Origin: Acidobacteria bacterium 28-9
GTDB taxonomy: Bacteria; Acidobacteriota; Blastocatellia; Pyrinomonadales; Pyrinomonadaceae
Direction: 5' to 3'
Assembly (NCBI GenBank): GCA_002050355.1
Contig: MWYY01000115.1
Location: forward strand, 1-64,000
DNA length: 64,000 nucleotides
Part shown: piece by piece, positions 27,009 to 35,915 of the stretch
How positions within the stretch are numbered: the first letter of the stretch is position 1
Layout: the number at the start of each line of letters is the position of its first letter
The notes under the pieces: generated by a model
What the model saw: only the letters and a program-made list of their open reading frames with translations
What the model was told of the DNA's origin: nothing
The model's database searches: none
Translations under genes and position numbers: made by a program

Positions 27009-27037
27009 CCGTCAAGTTAACTTGACGGGCTTTTTTT
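27009..27037 (+). terminator. orphan hairpin terminator
   Basis: Palindrome ccgtcaagttaacttgacgg (27009-27028) followed by gctttttt. It lies about 145 bp downstream of the receptor terminator with no recognised gene between, so it may be a backup terminator or end an unannotated small RNA. Confidence 0.7.
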
Positions 27038-27355
27038 GTTTCTACTCAATCCGTTTTGTTGCAAACTCCGATTGTCGAGCGAGCGAAACGATAACTTATA
27101 AAATTTATTTAATTATTTTTGCAGCAAAAATAAAGTTTTTTCTTTTTTGAAAGTTAAAAATTAATGCGCAAATCTTAAATTTTCGTTAACTGCTTTCAAA
27201 GAGAAAAATATGATGGACTTATTTTGCCAATTCTGGTACAAAATAAAATTGTTGTTTATCTTCCATATTCATTCACAATTATATAAAGCCATTTTTTTCT
27301 GCCCAACAAGCGGAACTTTAAAGATTTGTAATAAATTTACAGGAGAGAACTAAGA

Positions 27356-28251
27356 ATGAATAAATTTTTTGTCCAAAGTGTTTTGTTTGTTTTTGCACTG
27401 TTTCTAGGCGCTTCTTTTGCATCGCTGGCTAATGCCGCCGTTGTAATCAACGAAATTTAGGGCGCTGGCGGAGCATCGGGCGCGACATTCAACTGGGATT
27501 TCGTTGAGCTTTATAACAATGGCACAACGCCTGTGAATATAAGTGGTTACTCGCTTCAGTATGCAACTTCGACGGGAACGAGTTTTACTCGTTGTAATAT
27601 TATCGCAGCCAACACAATAATCGAACCTGGAAAATATTTTTTAATTCAACTCGGAACAACCAATTCGACGGTCGGCGGTGCAATACCGACTCCCGACGCG
27701 ACGCCGACTTGTAATGTCAATATCGCGGCTTCGGTCGGGAAGTTGGCGTTGGTGAGCAATACTACAACTTTGGACGGCACGACTTGCCCGCCAACTGGAG
27801 CGACAATCGTCGATTTTGTCGGATACGGAACAGGAACCGACTGCTCAGAAGGAAATGCACCCGCACCCGCGCCCGCAAATAACCAATCTTCAATCCAGAG
27901 AATTCCGGGGGAACAAACGATTCAAACAATAATGCAGCTGATTTTAGTTCAATTAGTCCTCCGACGCCGAGGAATTCGAACTCGCCAACTGCCGCGGCAG
28001 TTAATGTCGGCGGGCGTGTGATGAATTCCGGCGGTCGCAAAATCGTCGGAGCGTCGGTCAAATTGACTGATGGCGAAGGCAGCGTTCGCGTCGTTTATAC
28101 GAACACTTTCGGTTATTATCGTTTTGAAGATGTTCCCGTAGGACAAACCATTATCTTCGATGTGCGCGCCAAACGCTACAGCTTTACGCAGCCGACGCAG
28201 GTTGTTTCTCTTTCGGAAGAAACGATTAACGTTAATTTTACAGCTTATTAA
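27356..28251 (+). pseudogene. broken gene for a secreted lamin-tail-domain protein with carboxypeptidase-regulatory-like C-terminus
   Basis: An aggaga site precedes ATG 27356. The frame gives a signal peptide (FVFALFLGASFASLANA) and then VVINEI, where TAG at 27458-27460 replaces the Tyr codon expected in the lamin-tail motif (VINEIYGGGG). The frame continues with WDFVELYNN and SGYSLQY. A single G is missing from the run 27907-27911; restoring it joins IQRIPGGTND to AADFSSISPPTPRNSNS and then a regulatory-like domain GGRVMNSGGRKIVGASVKLT ending TINVNFTAY at 28251. Two independent lesions make a pseudogene likely, though a homopolymer sequencing error could explain one. Intact versions are secreted repeat or adhesion-type proteins. 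Confidence 0.75.
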
Positions 28252-28326
28252 AAATAGCGGTCAGCGGTGTGTAGGAAATTCTTTCTTACATCGAATAAGA
28301 GTTTTCATTTTTCTCCGTTGATAAAT

Positions 28327-28366
28327 AAAAAGGCGAGTTTAGAAAGTATCTAAACTCGCCTTTTTT
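28327..28366 (+). terminator. strong terminator after the lamin-tail gene
   Basis: Stem aaaaaggcgagtttaga (28327-28343) pairs with tctaaactcgccttttt (28349-28365), 5-nt loop, T run. It could work in both directions. Confidence 0.9.
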
Positions 28367-28396
28367 ATAATTATTTATCATTCAATATTATTATCT

Positions 28397-28431
28397 GCAA
28401 CTCACCGTTCAGCACTCGCAATTTACAACTA
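28397..28431. repeat. possible degenerate heptamer array upstream of the M16 gene pair
   Basis: Five degenerate 7-bp units: gcaactc, accgttc, agcactc, gcaattt, acaacta. The period fits the heptamer family but the match between units is weak. Confidence 0.35.
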
Positions 28432-28508
28432 ATTGCGAAACCTTTTGCTATTTGTCGCGTAAAACTATTAACATACTCATTACAAACAAAAAAATTACAA
28501 GGAAATAA

Positions 28509-29924
28509 ATGAATAAGAAAATAATTTACGTGATGACAAGCGTCTTGTCGCTGGCTGTTTTGGCGACAGGTATTTTTGCCCAGACAAAAACTACAAACAC
28601 TAAATCTACGGGAGAAAAAATGTCAGGAAACTTTAAAGTGCAGCCGTTAAAGCTCGAACAGTTTACGCTCGACAACGGCTTGCGCGTGATTTTGAATCAG
28701 GAAAATACCGCTCCGGTCGTGGCGGTTGCGGTTTATTACGATGTCGGCTCGCGCAATGAGCGTCAAGGGCGCACCGGATTTGCACATCTGTTTGAGCATA
28801 TGATGTTTCAAGGCTCGGAAAACGTCAAAAAAGCCGAACATTTTCAATATGTTTTTAACGCGGGCGGCACGATGAACGGTACGACCAGCACCGAACGGAC
28901 AAATTATTTTGAGGGATTGCCCGCCAATCAACTGCCGCTCGGTCTGTGGCTCGAATCCGACCGCATGCGCTCGCTTGCCATCACGGAAGAAAATTTGACT
29001 AACCAGCGTAACGCCGTGCAGGAAGAAAAGCGGCTTGGCGAAAATCAACCGTTCGGACAGGTTTTCGACCAGCTTAATTCAATGGTTTATAAAAACTTTG
29101 CCAATTCGCATTCGGTCATCGGCTCAATGGAAGATTTGAATGCGGCGACCGTCAAAGACGTGCAAGATTTTTTCCGCATCAACTATGCGCCGAACAATGC
29201 CGTGCTGGTTATCTCCGGCGCGTTTGAAACGAATCAGGCGAAAGAACTCATCAAAAAATATTTCGCCACGATTCCGAAACAGCCAAAGCCGCCCGCGATT
29301 GATGTTAGCGAACCGAAAGAAGTAGCACAAACTTACAAAAAGTTTGAAGACAAACTCGCTCCGTTTCCGGCGTTTATACTCGCCTGGAAAATTCCGCAGC
29401 GTCGAACGCCCGAATACACGGCGCTTGAACTGGCGAGCAAATTAATAAACGACGGCGAAAGCTCGCGGCTTTATCAAAAACTTGTCAAAGGCGAAGAGTC
29501 TGTTTTGCAGATTCAAGGCGGCGCTGATGAACGTCGTGGTCCGTCGAGCTTTATTATCTTTACGATACCGAAGCCGGGCAAAGATTTGAGCAAAATCCGC
29601 GAAACGATTATGAACGAAATCAAGGATATGGCGACAAATGGTCCAACCGCCGAAGAGATGCAAAAACTCCACAATCAGCTTTTCAACGACACAGTTCGCT
29701 CTCGCCAATCGGCTTTGGCACGCGCTCAGCGCATCGCCGAGTTTGCACTTTATGACAACGACCCGACGCTGGTCAATTCTGACCTTGACGAACAGTTGAA
29801 AATTACGCCCGCGCAAATAAAAGACGCAGTTAATAAATATCTGAATACCGAAAACCGCGCATTGCTCGATATTGTTCCCGCCGCCAAAGGAAGCGGCGCG
29901 AATACGAAACCTATGGAAAATTAA
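28509..29924 (+). CDS. M16-family zinc peptidase (active subunit)
   Basis: 471 residues with a signal peptide (VLSLAVLATGIFAQ). The inverted zinc motif HLFEH is at about residue 93-97 (FAHLFEHMMFQGSE), with the downstream glutamate in NAVQEEKRLGEN about 75 residues later, as in pitrilysin-type M16 enzymes. Two M16 domains are visible (DYYDVGSRNERQ... first, and the AWKIPQRRTPEYTALE second). Likely periplasmic degradation of short peptides. The next gene, 111 bp downstream, encodes its inactive partner. Confidence 0.93.
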   Translation: MNKKIIYVMTSVLSLAVLATGIFAQTKTTNTKSTGEKMSGNFKVQPLKLEQFTLDNGLRVILNQENTAPVVAVAVYYDVGSRNERQGRTGFAHLFEHMMFQGSENVKKAEHFQYVFNAGGTMNGTTSTERTNYFEGLPANQLPLGLWLESDRMRSLAITEENLTNQRNAVQEEKRLGENQPFGQVFDQLNSMVYKNFANSHSVIGSMEDLNAATVKDVQDFFRINYAPNNAVLVISGAFETNQAKELIKKYFATIPKQPKPPAIDVSEPKEVAQTYKKFEDKLAPFPAFILAWKIPQRRTPEYTALELASKLINDGESSRLYQKLVKGEESVLQIQGGADERRGPSSFIIFTIPKPGKDLSKIRETIMNEIKDMATNGPTAEEMQKLHNQLFNDTVRSRQSALARAQRIAEFALYDNDPTLVNSDLDEQLKITPAQIKDAVNKYLNTENRALLDIVPAAKGSGANTKPMEN

Positions 29925-30035
29925 CCAAACGCAGGGAATTTGCTAGAGTTGACAGAGTATATAAAACAAAATTTTTTAACTGAATTGCGTAATAATATTT
30001 ACTCCGAAAGCTCTGGAAACTCACAAAGGAGAATA

Positions 30036-31862
30036 ATGAAAAAAACAATTAATATAATAATTTTCGTCTTTGCAGTAACGGCGTTTGGCGTCAATGCATT
30101 TGCTCAAAAAACTATGAATGAAGATTTTCGTAAAACCGCGCCCGCGCCGCTGGCGCCGAAACCGTTTGAAATACCGAAACCATTCGAAACCGTTTTGCCG
30201 AACGGCTTAAAAGTAGTCGTGTTTGAAGACAAGCGCCTTCCGCTCGTCAGTTATCGGTTGGCTTTTAAGACCGGCGATATAAATGACCCGACAGATTCGA
30301 CCGGTTTAACATCGGCTTTGACCGCAATGCTCAACGAAGGCACAAAAACGCGCACCAGTCGCCAGCTTGCCGAAGAAATCGAAAGACTCGGTGCAAGCAT
30401 TTCGGCAAACGCAGGCGATGACAATACAATTATTTCCGCTTCGGCATTGTCCTTATATAGCTCCGACGTATTTCGACTAATGACGGATATGGTTTTGAAT
30501 CCCACGTTTCCAGAAAGCGAACTCGCATTGTACAAGAAAAATGCTGTTGAAAATTTGAAGTATCAACGTTCACAGCCAGCATTTTTAGCAAACGAACAAG
30601 TATCGAAAATTCTCTATGGTACGCACCCGTACAGCGTTGTTTCGCCGACCGCCGCCGATGTCGAAAAAATTTCGAGAGAAAAGTTAATGGCGTTCCGCGA
30701 TAAAATGCTAGTTCCGAATAACGCGACTTTGATTGTTGTCGGCGATGTAAATCGTGAAACTCTTTTGAAGGAAATTAACGAAAATTTCGGCGGTTGGAAA
30801 AAGGGAACGATAGAAAGCATGAAGTTTCCTGCTCTGCCCGCTCGCACGGCTGCGACAATTACTGTGGTTGATCGCCCCGGCTCGATTCAATCGAATATCG
30901 TGCTGGGAAATTTGGCGATTGAACGCAACAACCCTGATTATTTTCCCGTCCTGGTTATGAACCAGATAATCGGCGCCGGACCTTCGTCGCGTTTGTTTAT
31001 GAATCTGCGCGAAAAGAACGGCTATACTTATGGCGCCTATTCAAGTTTCGACACGCGTCGCCTTGCCGGTAATTTTCAATCGACGGCTGAGGTTCGCACG
31101 CCGGTAACGGGCGCGTCGCTCAAAGAGTTTTTCTATGAGCTAAATCGGGTTCGCAACGAAAAAGCTACCGAAAAAGAACTTCGAGACGCGAAAAGTTTTC
31201 TGACCGGAGTTTTTCCGCTTCGCGCTGAAACGCAGGAAGGCTTGACGAATCTGCTCGTCTCGCAGCAGCTGTATGATTTGCCAGCCGATTATCTTCAAAC
31301 TTACCGCGACAAAATCAACGCCGTTACGCTCGATGAAGTCGAGCGTGTAGCGAAGAAATATATTTCGCCGGATAAAATTGCGATTGTGATTGTCGGTGAT
31401 GCCGAAGAAATTTTGCCGCAGGTAAAAACTTACTCGCAGAAAATCGAAGTCTTTGACGCCGAAGGCAAAACGCTGAACGTCGCTGATTTTGGCAAACCTG
31501 CCAGCAGCGGCGGCGCCATGGCAAATGCAAACGGCGTGTGGAATTTGACGGTTGATGCGCAGGGACAAAAACTGCCCGTAACTCTGACGCTCAAACAAGA
31601 CGGCGCAAAAGTTTCCGGTTCGCTCGATTCGATGCTCGGTAAAGGCACAATTGCCGATGCGAAAGTCAGCGGCAATAAATTCGTCGGAAATGCCAAAACC
31701 GAAATACAAGGTCAGGCGGTAGAATTAAACATCAATGGCACTATTAACGGTGATATGATGAAAGGCGTTATCACCGCGTCAATGCCGGGCTTGCCGCCGC
31801 TTCCGTTTGAAGGCAAACGAGCCGCGGCGGGCGAAAGCAAACCGATGACACAGCCGAAATAA
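30036..31862 (+). CDS. M16-family protein lacking the zinc motif (inactive partner), with extra C-terminal domain
   Basis: 608 residues from the ATG at 30036, which follows aaaggag; the open frame begins earlier (29940) without a ribosome site. Signal peptide to ~residue 24. The position of HxxEH holds LTSALTAML instead, so no zinc site; the second half keeps the Arg/Tyr region (FMNLREKNGYTYGAYSSFD) that shapes the substrate chamber in M16B partners. The last ~110 residues (GVWNLTVDAQGQKLPVTLT onward) are a separate beta-rich domain. Forms a likely heterodimer with the upstream M16 enzyme. Ends at a bidirectional terminator. Confidence 0.9.
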   Translation: MKKTINIIIFVFAVTAFGVNAFAQKTMNEDFRKTAPAPLAPKPFEIPKPFETVLPNGLKVVVFEDKRLPLVSYRLAFKTGDINDPTDSTGLTSALTAMLNEGTKTRTSRQLAEEIERLGASISANAGDDNTIISASALSLYSSDVFRLMTDMVLNPTFPESELALYKKNAVENLKYQRSQPAFLANEQVSKILYGTHPYSVVSPTAADVEKISREKLMAFRDKMLVPNNATLIVVGDVNRETLLKEINENFGGWKKGTIESMKFPALPARTAATITVVDRPGSIQSNIVLGNLAIERNNPDYFPVLVMNQIIGAGPSSRLFMNLREKNGYTYGAYSSFDTRRLAGNFQSTAEVRTPVTGASLKEFFYELNRVRNEKATEKELRDAKSFLTGVFPLRAETQEGLTNLLVSQQLYDLPADYLQTYRDKINAVTLDEVERVAKKYISPDKIAIVIVGDAEEILPQVKTYSQKIEVFDAEGKTLNVADFGKPASSGGAMANANGVWNLTVDAQGQKLPVTLTLKQDGAKVSGSLDSMLGKGTIADAKVSGNKFVGNAKTEIQGQAVELNINGTINGDMMKGVITASMPGLPPLPFEGKRAAAGESKPMTQPK

Positions 31863-31887
31863 CGTTTTGATAAAGATTGTCGAAACA

Positions 31888-31928
31888 AAAAAGAAGTATT
31901 GGATTTTTAAAATCCAATACTTCTTTTT
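31888..31928. terminator. bidirectional terminator between convergent genes
   Basis: A 20-bp perfect stem: aaaaagaagtattggatttt (31888-31907) with its complement at 31909-31928, A run on one side and T run on the other. It serves the M16 pair (+) and the S9 peptidase (-). Confidence 0.9.
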
Positions 31929-31943
31929 ATTTGAAAACAGTTG

Positions 31944-33992
31944 TTACGGGTTCAGATATTTACCCAGCCAATCAAGCACCTGACCATACCAAAATTGCGA
32001 ATTTTGCGGCTTCAAAATCCAGTGTCCTTCGTCGGGAAAGACGACCAGTTTTGAATCAACGCCTTTTAGCTGCAAGGCGGTGAAAAGCTGTAAACTCTGG
32101 TCAATCGGTACTCTGTAATCAATTTCGCCTGCCGTAACGAGCGTCGGAGTGTTGAAATTGTTGACAAATTTATGCGGAGACCATCTCTGGTAATTGACTG
32201 GATTTTCCCAGGGCATTCCCTTAAATTCGTAATTGACGAACCAAAGCTCCTCGGTTACGGTCGCCATACTTTCGAGGTTGTAAACACCGGCGTGGGACAC
32301 GAGTGTTTTGAATTTGAAGCGCGGGTCGTTGTTGTGTCCTAAAATCCAATCGACCATATAACCGCCATAACTTGCGCCCGCCGCGCCGATGCGGTTTTTG
32401 TCGATATAGGGATTTTTTATAACGTTTGCCACGCCGCTCATAATGTCCACGTAAGCCTTGCCGCCCCAATCAGCCGAAACTTCGTTCGTCAATTTTTGCC
32501 CGTAACCGGTCGAACCGCGTGGATTGGGTGAAAAGACGACGTAACCGGCATTTGCAAAAATCTGCGGATTCCAGCGATAACCCCAATTATTGTTGCTCGC
32601 GCCCTGGGGTCCGCCGTGTATGATAACCAGGAGCGGATATTTTTTCGACGGGTTAAAATTTGCGGGTTTTAACAAAAATCCGTGAATTTTCGTATTCATC
32701 GCGCCTGTCCATTCAACATCTTCCGGTTTTTGTAAATTAAAATCAGTGTTTGCGCGGCTTAGATTTATCGCCTGCGGCGAATCAACAAATGCACGAAAAA
32801 TTTCGCCCGGCGCAGCGTTTGAGCTTGAAAGAAACACTAAAGTTTTACCGTCGCGTGCGATATTTACATTTGAATTGAAGCCGCCGGAAATGATTTTCTT
32901 AACCGATGTTGCGCTTTTCATCTGTCGAGCCGGTTCGACCGCAACGGAATAAATTGGCGCCAGCCCGCGCTCGTTCGCTGTAAAATAAATTGTTTTGCCG
33001 TCAGGAGAGAGTACAAAATCATCAGCCTGCAAATCGAAACCACCGGTCAACTCTTCGCTTGCGCCTGTCTGACGGTTATAACGCATAATGCGCCAACGGT
33101 CGGATTCAAAACCCTGAGTCGCCTGCGAACGGTAAATAACATATTTACCGTCGGGCGTGTAAACGGGCGAAGCGTCGTAACCTTTATTGTTGGCAGTTAT
33201 ATTTCGAGCCGTGCCACCGTCGATTGAAACAATATAAACGTCGCTGTTGGTCGAAATGGCTTCGACTTTATCGGGATTTCTCAAAAAAGCGATTTCCCGC
33301 GAATCCGGCGAAAATGCGTAATCAAAACCGGTCGAAGCGGCATACGGCGGAGAGTCAAAATCGCCCGGCGTCAAATCTTTTGCCACGCTGCCATTGCCGT
33401 CGCTTGAAACCACAAGAACGTGCGTTCGTTTGCGGTCGCGCCATTCAGCCCAATGTCTGTAAAGAAGCCGTTCGGTAACGTGCGCCTGAACTTTATTTGC
33501 TTCCTGCGCTTCATCTTTTTGCCGGTTGCATTCATCAAAAGCGCAATCGGGGTAAACTTCCGAATTGAAAGCAATCCATTTTCCGTTCGGCGACCAGACC
33601 GGATTTCCGGCGCCGGTCGAAATTTTTGTAATCTGTTTTCTGTCACCACCGTCGTCGGCGTCCATCGTCCAGATTTGTCCGCCGGTTGTAAAAGCGATTC
33701 GTTTGCCGTCAGGCGACCAGCGCGGGCTGGAGTTGGATTTATCGCCTTTTGTGATTTGTCTGATTTCGCCGCCCGCGGACGGAACAATGTAAATTTGTGA
33801 GACGACTTTGTTTGCCGCCATATCGACATTTCCGATTGTGTATGCGACAAAGCGTCCGTCGGGCGATATTTGCGGGTCACCGACGCGACGAACCTTCATC
33901 AATTCGTTAAAATTAAAAGCTGAAGTTTGTTGAGCGTAAGAGTTTGCGAAAGCAAACGCAAACAGAAAAAGAAGAAAGAAAATACGTTTCAT
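31944..33992 (-). CDS. secreted S9 prolyl oligopeptidase / acylaminoacyl-peptidase-like enzyme
   Basis: 682 residues with a signal peptide (FFLLFLFAFAFANSYAQ). The N-terminal propeller is built of TolB/WD40-like blades (PQISPDGRFVAYTI, PRWSPDGKRIAFTT, PVWSPNGKWIAFNS). The C-terminal alpha/beta hydrolase has the nucleophile in GASYGGYMVDW (Ser near residue 543), Asp in GEIDYRVP (~625) and His in DEGHWIL (~657). It cleaves short peptides in the periplasm. Convergent with the M16 pair and divergent from the M28 gene, in a block rich in peptidases. Confidence 0.93.
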   Translation of the reverse strand: MKRIFFLLFLFAFAFANSYAQQTSAFNFNELMKVRRVGDPQISPDGRFVAYTIGNVDMAANKVVSQIYIVPSAGGEIRQITKGDKSNSSPRWSPDGKRIAFTTGGQIWTMDADDGGDRKQITKISTGAGNPVWSPNGKWIAFNSEVYPDCAFDECNRQKDEAQEANKVQAHVTERLLYRHWAEWRDRKRTHVLVVSSDGNGSVAKDLTPGDFDSPPYAASTGFDYAFSPDSREIAFLRNPDKVEAISTNSDVYIVSIDGGTARNITANNKGYDASPVYTPDGKYVIYRSQATQGFESDRWRIMRYNRQTGASEELTGGFDLQADDFVLSPDGKTIYFTANERGLAPIYSVAVEPARQMKSATSVKKIISGGFNSNVNIARDGKTLVFLSSSNAAPGEIFRAFVDSPQAINLSRANTDFNLQKPEDVEWTGAMNTKIHGFLLKPANFNPSKKYPLLVIIHGGPQGASNNNWGYRWNPQIFANAGYVVFSPNPRGSTGYGQKLTNEVSADWGGKAYVDIMSGVANVIKNPYIDKNRIGAAGASYGGYMVDWILGHNNDPRFKFKTLVSHAGVYNLESMATVTEELWFVNYEFKGMPWENPVNYQRWSPHKFVNNFNTPTLVTAGEIDYRVPIDQSLQLFTALQLKGVDSKLVVFPDEGHWILKPQNSQFWYGQVLDWLGKYLNP

Positions 33993-34091
33993 ATTTTTGT
34001 TTCCGAAAAATTTAATTTAGAAAATCAATGCTATTATTGCACAAAATTGTGGTAACTTAGAACGCAAATTCTCCCGAAAAATAAAATTTTT

Positions 34092-35546
34092 ATGTACAGC
34101 AAAATCAAACAAATTTTTGTGATATTTCTCGGTCTATTTCTGCTCGGCGCGACGGTGGAAATTTTCGCCCAGCAACCGACCGCTTCGCCGACGCCTGTTT
34201 TGTATACGGAAAAAACGCTCGCTCAAATGAAACAAATTCAGCAAGCCGCTTTACAAAGCGATTTTGCCCTGCGGCAGACGGCTTATCTTTCTTATAACAT
34301 CGGTGCGCGTCTGACCGGTTCGCCGCAGGCGCAGCGCGCTGTTGAATACGTCGCGGGCGAAATGCGAAAACTCGGTCTCGATGTACGTCTCCAAAAATTA
34401 ACCGTTCCGCACTGGGTTCGCGGCGAAGAGCGCGGCGAACTTGTCGAATACGATGGAATGGCGCGCGGAACGAAGCAAAAAATTGTGTTGACTGCGCTTG
34501 GCGGAAGTATTGCGACTGCGCCAAACGGTTTGGTTGCCGACGTCGTTGTTGTCAATAATTTTGACGAACTCACACAAATCGGACGTAAAAATATTGAGGG
34601 GAAAATTGTTCTTTTTAATAACAAATTCGACCGCGAAATGGCGGCAATCGGTTTTGGCGGACAGGCATACCGTCATGCCGCAGGTTATCGCGGCGGCGGC
34701 GCCATAGCAGCGGCACGCTTCGGCGCAATCGGTGTTTTAGTTCGCTCTGCGGGCGGCTCTCAAAATCGTCTGGCGCATACGGGCGCGATGCGCTATGCCG
34801 AAGGCGTAAAAAAAATTCCGGCGGCAGCAGTTTCTTTTGAAGATGCAGAGATGATTGATTATCTGGCAAAAATGGGCAAAGTAAAAATTAAACTACTTCT
34901 CACGCCCCAGACTTTGCCCGACACGACCAGTTACAATGTGATTGCTGATTTGAAGGGAAGTGAAAAGCCGGATGAAATCGTGATTGTTTCAGGTCATCTG
35001 GACTCCTGGGATTTGGGGCAAGGCGCAATTGACGACGCGGCGGGCGTTGCAGTTTCGATGCAAGTCGCTTACCTTTTAAGACAATTAAAAATCAGACCAA
35101 AGCGTACGATTCGCTTTGTTGCCTGGATGAACGAAGAAAACGGGGTTGTCGGCGGCAGAACTTACGCTCAGGAAGAAGCCGCAAATATTTCAAAGCACTT
35201 TGCCGCAATCGAAAGCGATTTGGGTGCAAATCATCCGGTTGGTTTTCATTTTGCCGGCAAGCCCGAAGCACTCCCTTTTTTGGCGCCGATTTCAAAGATT
35301 CTAAAAGAACAGGGCGCGGGACTCATCAACTTAACAGAAGAAGCCGGTACGGACATTGACCCGTTGACGAGTAAAGGCGTTCCGTCATTTGCGCAGTGGT
35401 TCGACACCAGAACTTATTTTAATTATCATCACACCGCCGCCGACACTTTCGACAAAATCGTGCCGCGCGAATTAGCCGAAAACGGCGCGGTCATTGCGGT
35501 TTTGGCTTACGGACTGGCAAATTTAGAACAACCTCTGCCACGATAA
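34092..35546 (+). CDS. secreted M28 aminopeptidase with PA domain (carboxypeptidase Q-like)
   Basis: 484 residues with a signal peptide (FVIFLGLFLLGATVEIFAQ). A PA domain lies at about residues 130-250. The M28 domain has its two-zinc ligands in VSGHLDSWDLGQGAIDDAAG (His ~302, Asp ~315), the catalytic glutamate pair in MNEENGVVGGRTYA (~347) and the distal His in FNYHHTAADT. It removes amino-terminal residues or dipeptides outside the cytoplasm. Divergently placed from the S9 peptidase with a 99-bp gap, so the two may share control. Confidence 0.92.
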   Translation: MYSKIKQIFVIFLGLFLLGATVEIFAQQPTASPTPVLYTEKTLAQMKQIQQAALQSDFALRQTAYLSYNIGARLTGSPQAQRAVEYVAGEMRKLGLDVRLQKLTVPHWVRGEERGELVEYDGMARGTKQKIVLTALGGSIATAPNGLVADVVVVNNFDELTQIGRKNIEGKIVLFNNKFDREMAAIGFGGQAYRHAAGYRGGGAIAAARFGAIGVLVRSAGGSQNRLAHTGAMRYAEGVKKIPAAAVSFEDAEMIDYLAKMGKVKIKLLLTPQTLPDTTSYNVIADLKGSEKPDEIVIVSGHLDSWDLGQGAIDDAAGVAVSMQVAYLLRQLKIRPKRTIRFVAWMNEENGVVGGRTYAQEEAANISKHFAAIESDLGANHPVGFHFAGKPEALPFLAPISKILKEQGAGLINLTEEAGTDIDPLTSKGVPSFAQWFDTRTYFNYHHTAADTFDKIVPRELAENGAVIAVLAYGLANLEQPLPR

Positions 35547-35629
35547 GTTTCATTTTAACACTTAAAATTTATCGTTTGTTGAGTATTGGCTTTAATTCTT
35601 TATAACTTGTTTCGCAGATTGCTTTGGTA

Positions 35630-35657
35630 AATGATAAATGATAAATGTTAAATGTTA
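35630..35657. repeat. tandem heptamer array abutting a start codon (aatgata / aatgtta)
   Basis: Four units at 35630-35657: aatgata, aatgata, aatgtta, aatgtta; the last base is the A of the ATG of the next small gene. The array supplies the sequence where a ribosome site would normally be. Confidence 0.8.
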
Positions 35658-35830
35658 TGGACAAGAGACCACCGCCATATTTTCCGCAAAGCCAATTGTC
35701 GCCGCCGGATGCGAATCGTTATAAAAAATTTAAGCTCTATATTGCTCTGGCAATTTTAGGCGGTTTACTGCTTTTGACAGTCGCCGGTTATGCCGTTTTT
35801 TATATGGCGAAATGGTTGTTAAACGGATAA
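35657..35830 (+). CDS. small single-pass membrane protein, unknown function
   Basis: 57 residues from the ATG at 35657; the ATG at 35645 is inside a heptamer repeat and is rejected. Proline-rich N-terminus (DKRPPPYFPQSQLSPPDANR), a basic KKFK stretch, then one membrane helix (LYIALAILGGLLLLTVAGYA). It has no recognised domain. There is no clear Shine-Dalgarno, because the upstream sequence is a repeat, so expression level is uncertain. Closed by a strong terminator. Confidence 0.6.
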   Translation: MDKRPPPYFPQSQLSPPDANRYKKFKLYIALAILGGLLLLTVAGYAVFYMAKWLLNG

Positions 35831-35861
35831 AGCCAGAAATATTAAAATTGTTTCAAGAGAA

Positions 35862-35900
35862 AAAGGATGAGAAATTTACAAATTTCTCATCCTTAATTTT
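35862..35900. terminator. bidirectional terminator
   Basis: Stem aaggatgagaaattt (35863-35877) pairs with aaatttctcatcctt (35880-35894), 2-nt loop, T run after it on + and A run before it. It serves the small gene (+) and the S41 peptidase (-). Confidence 0.88.
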
Positions 35901-35915
35901 TTATCTAAAGTAATT

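Larger units (their letters stand above)
26799..27355. other. 557-bp AT-rich intergenic region
   Basis: Contains the receptor's terminator (26819-26864), a second hairpin terminator (27009-27037) that no visible gene explains, and then about 300 bp of very AT-rich sequence leading to the lamin-tail gene. No coding frame in it looks real. The segment taaattttcgttaact (near 27176) resembles taaatttcgcttaact upstream of the TonB receptor (near 22983). Confidence 0.5.
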
